This document shows, piece after piece, positions 63,136 through 64,000 of a stretch of DNA of 64,000 nucleotides. Source of the stretch: Beduini massiliensis (GTDB taxonomy: Bacteria; Bacillota_I; Bacilli_A; Erysipelotrichales; Coprobacillaceae); contig NZ_CDPP01000006.1 in the NCBI RefSeq assembly GCF_000829905.1, forward strand, positions 434,001 through 498,000. Direction: 5' to 3'. A program made the position numbers and the translations under genes. Below the pieces are notes generated by a model. The model did not search any database and was not told the origin of the DNA. It saw only the letters and a program-made list of their open reading frames with translations. Position 1 is the first letter of the stretch; each line of letters opens with the position of its first letter.

Positions 63136-64000
63136 ATGAAACAAGATGCAATGCAATCCCCTATTTCCTTTGATCGTTCAGCTAAAATTAATAATCACAA
63201 TGAAGAACTAACAGGTTTCATAGCGCATATGCTGGATATCGAATGTTTAGGAATCTGTTATTATTATAATTTCAAGCGAATGGCTGACCCTTATATTTGG
63301 GGAAAAGATCCTGTGAATCAGAAAGTTTTGCTTTCTTCTTTAGAAGATTTTCTTCATCATCTCATTTTAGATCCCTCATCTACGCCAGAACAGATTATTG
63401 ATTCCATTCATGAGTATGACCCACACATTAAAGAACAGCTCTATGTGCATCTCATCACCTTTAAAAATGTACCTATTGGCGTGGTGGCCATGGGACGATC
63501 AGCAAAGGCTGCTCCCCTGTGTGATGAAGATGTTGCCATTTGCCGCAGACTATTGGATCTAAATGCCAAAGAAATCATTCACAACATAGAAAAAACAGCC
63601 TATGAGAAGTTATTCTATACAGTGATTAACGGTATATCTGATTATATCTATGTGACCGATCCTCAAACAGATGAAATTCTGTTTATGAACGAACCTATGA
63701 AAAAGATATATCATATCGATGACCCTGTTGGCAAAACCTGCTGGAAACTATTACAGAGAGGAAAAGATAAGCGCTGTGAATTCTGTCCGATCGAACATTT
63801 AAAACAGTATCCGAATCAAACCATTACTTGGGAAGAAAAGAGTACGATTAATCAGCAATATTATGAAAACAAAGATAGTTTGATTCATTGGTTGGATGGC
63901 AGGCTTGCTCATTTACAGCAGTCCACAGACATCACGGATTTTAAAAAAATTTCACAGGCAGCAAATATTGATGAATTAACGAAACTGACCAATCGTCGTG
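63136..64000 (+). CDS. PAS-GGDEF protein (diguanylate cyclase), truncated by the window
   Basis: The first 288 codons run to the window end with no stop. There is a GAF-like or sensor region (about 25-150), then a PAS domain (about 155-270; YIYVTDPQTDEILFMNEPM, with the CEFCPIEHL Cys pair found in anaerobe PAS domains) and the start of GGDEF (DELTKLTNRR, 278 onward). Synthesis of cyclic di-GMP is expected, but the active-site motif lies outside. GAGGTGAAGAAA precedes the ATG; TATAAT-like sequence is upstream. Confidence 0.88.
   Translation, partial: MKQDAMQSPISFDRSAKINNHNEELTGFIAHMLDIECLGICYYYNFKRMADPYIWGKDPVNQKVLLSSLEDFLHHLILDPSSTPEQIIDSIHEYDPHIKEQLYVHLITFKNVPIGVVAMGRSAKAAPLCDEDVAICRRLLDLNAKEIIHNIEKTAYEKLFYTVINGISDYIYVTDPQTDEILFMNEPMKKIYHIDDPVGKTCWKLLQRGKDKRCEFCPIEHLKQYPNQTITWEEKSTINQQYYENKDSLIHWLDGRLAHLQQSTDITDFKKISQAANIDELTKLTNRR

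Overview
The window is one contiguous piece of a low-GC Gram-positive (Bacillota) chromosome. Strong AGGAGG-type ribosome binding sites, very many U-tailed hairpin terminators, several PTS/6-phospho-glycosidase loci, rubrerythrins and ferredoxin-domain proteins, and the absence of respiratory genes suggest a fermentative anaerobe, probably a gut Firmicute of the Erysipelotrichia type. That placement is inference from gene content only.

Layout. 1-4.5 kb: tail of an ABC exporter, then a leftward RpiR regulator / APH-fold kinase / GH1 unit and, upstream of it, a short metal-box-controlled transcript (about 3605-3808). 3.9-7.8 kb: TetR repressor divergent from a two-ATPase/one-permease ABC-2 exporter. 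7.9-11.9 kb: RNHCP protein, orphan prepilin, FeoB-type Cys-rich peptide, DtxR-family iron sensor, MetE-like methyltransferase, HAD phosphatase. 11.9-17.6 kb: beta-glucoside island read leftward (PTS EIIC, secreted GH3, GH1, OmpR-like regulator with a dead receiver) with a cre site. 17.7-21.6 kb: tRNA-Leu, then a siderophore ABC operon behind two tandem metal boxes. 21.6-32.1 kb: ROK regulator, epimerase, amino-acid permease, glpK, DUF362 ferredoxin, a lysine-riboswitch-controlled transporter/M20 hydrolase pair, MATE pump. 32.2-39.2 kb: rubrerythrin, a doubled compact BceAB-like ABC system behind a duplicated promoter, tRNA-Thr, EFR1 flavoprotein, and an amber-interrupted Xer recombinase. 39.2-44.3 kb: C39-like protease, then mgtA behind an Mg2+ (M-box) riboswitch with two additional small leader ORFs, and a putative Mn transporter. 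44.4-49.7 kb: three tandem ChbG deacetylases, lipoprotein, XRE regulators, Ser/Thr kinase. 49.7-56.2 kb: RmuC, a second P-type ATPase, an unknown membrane protein, MBL hydrolase, ferritin-like protein. 56.4-62.2 kb: chbG-4, PRD regulator, PTS EIIBC fusion and EIIC. The right end holds a zinc-ribbon membrane protein and the start of a PAS-GGDEF protein.

How it fits together. Two themes dominate. One is uptake and breakdown of beta-linked and N-acetylated disaccharides: three PTS permease genes, two GH1, one GH3, four ChbG, cre sites. The other is metal homeostasis: a Cys-type DtxR sensor, a FeoB-type accessory peptide, two promoters that carry the same pair of 16-bp palindromes at the same 25-bp centre spacing, the M-box/mgtA leader and a Mn exporter-like gene. 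The most novel-looking items are the short metal-box-controlled transcript at 3605-3808 and the multi-layer mgtA leader at 39950-40432.
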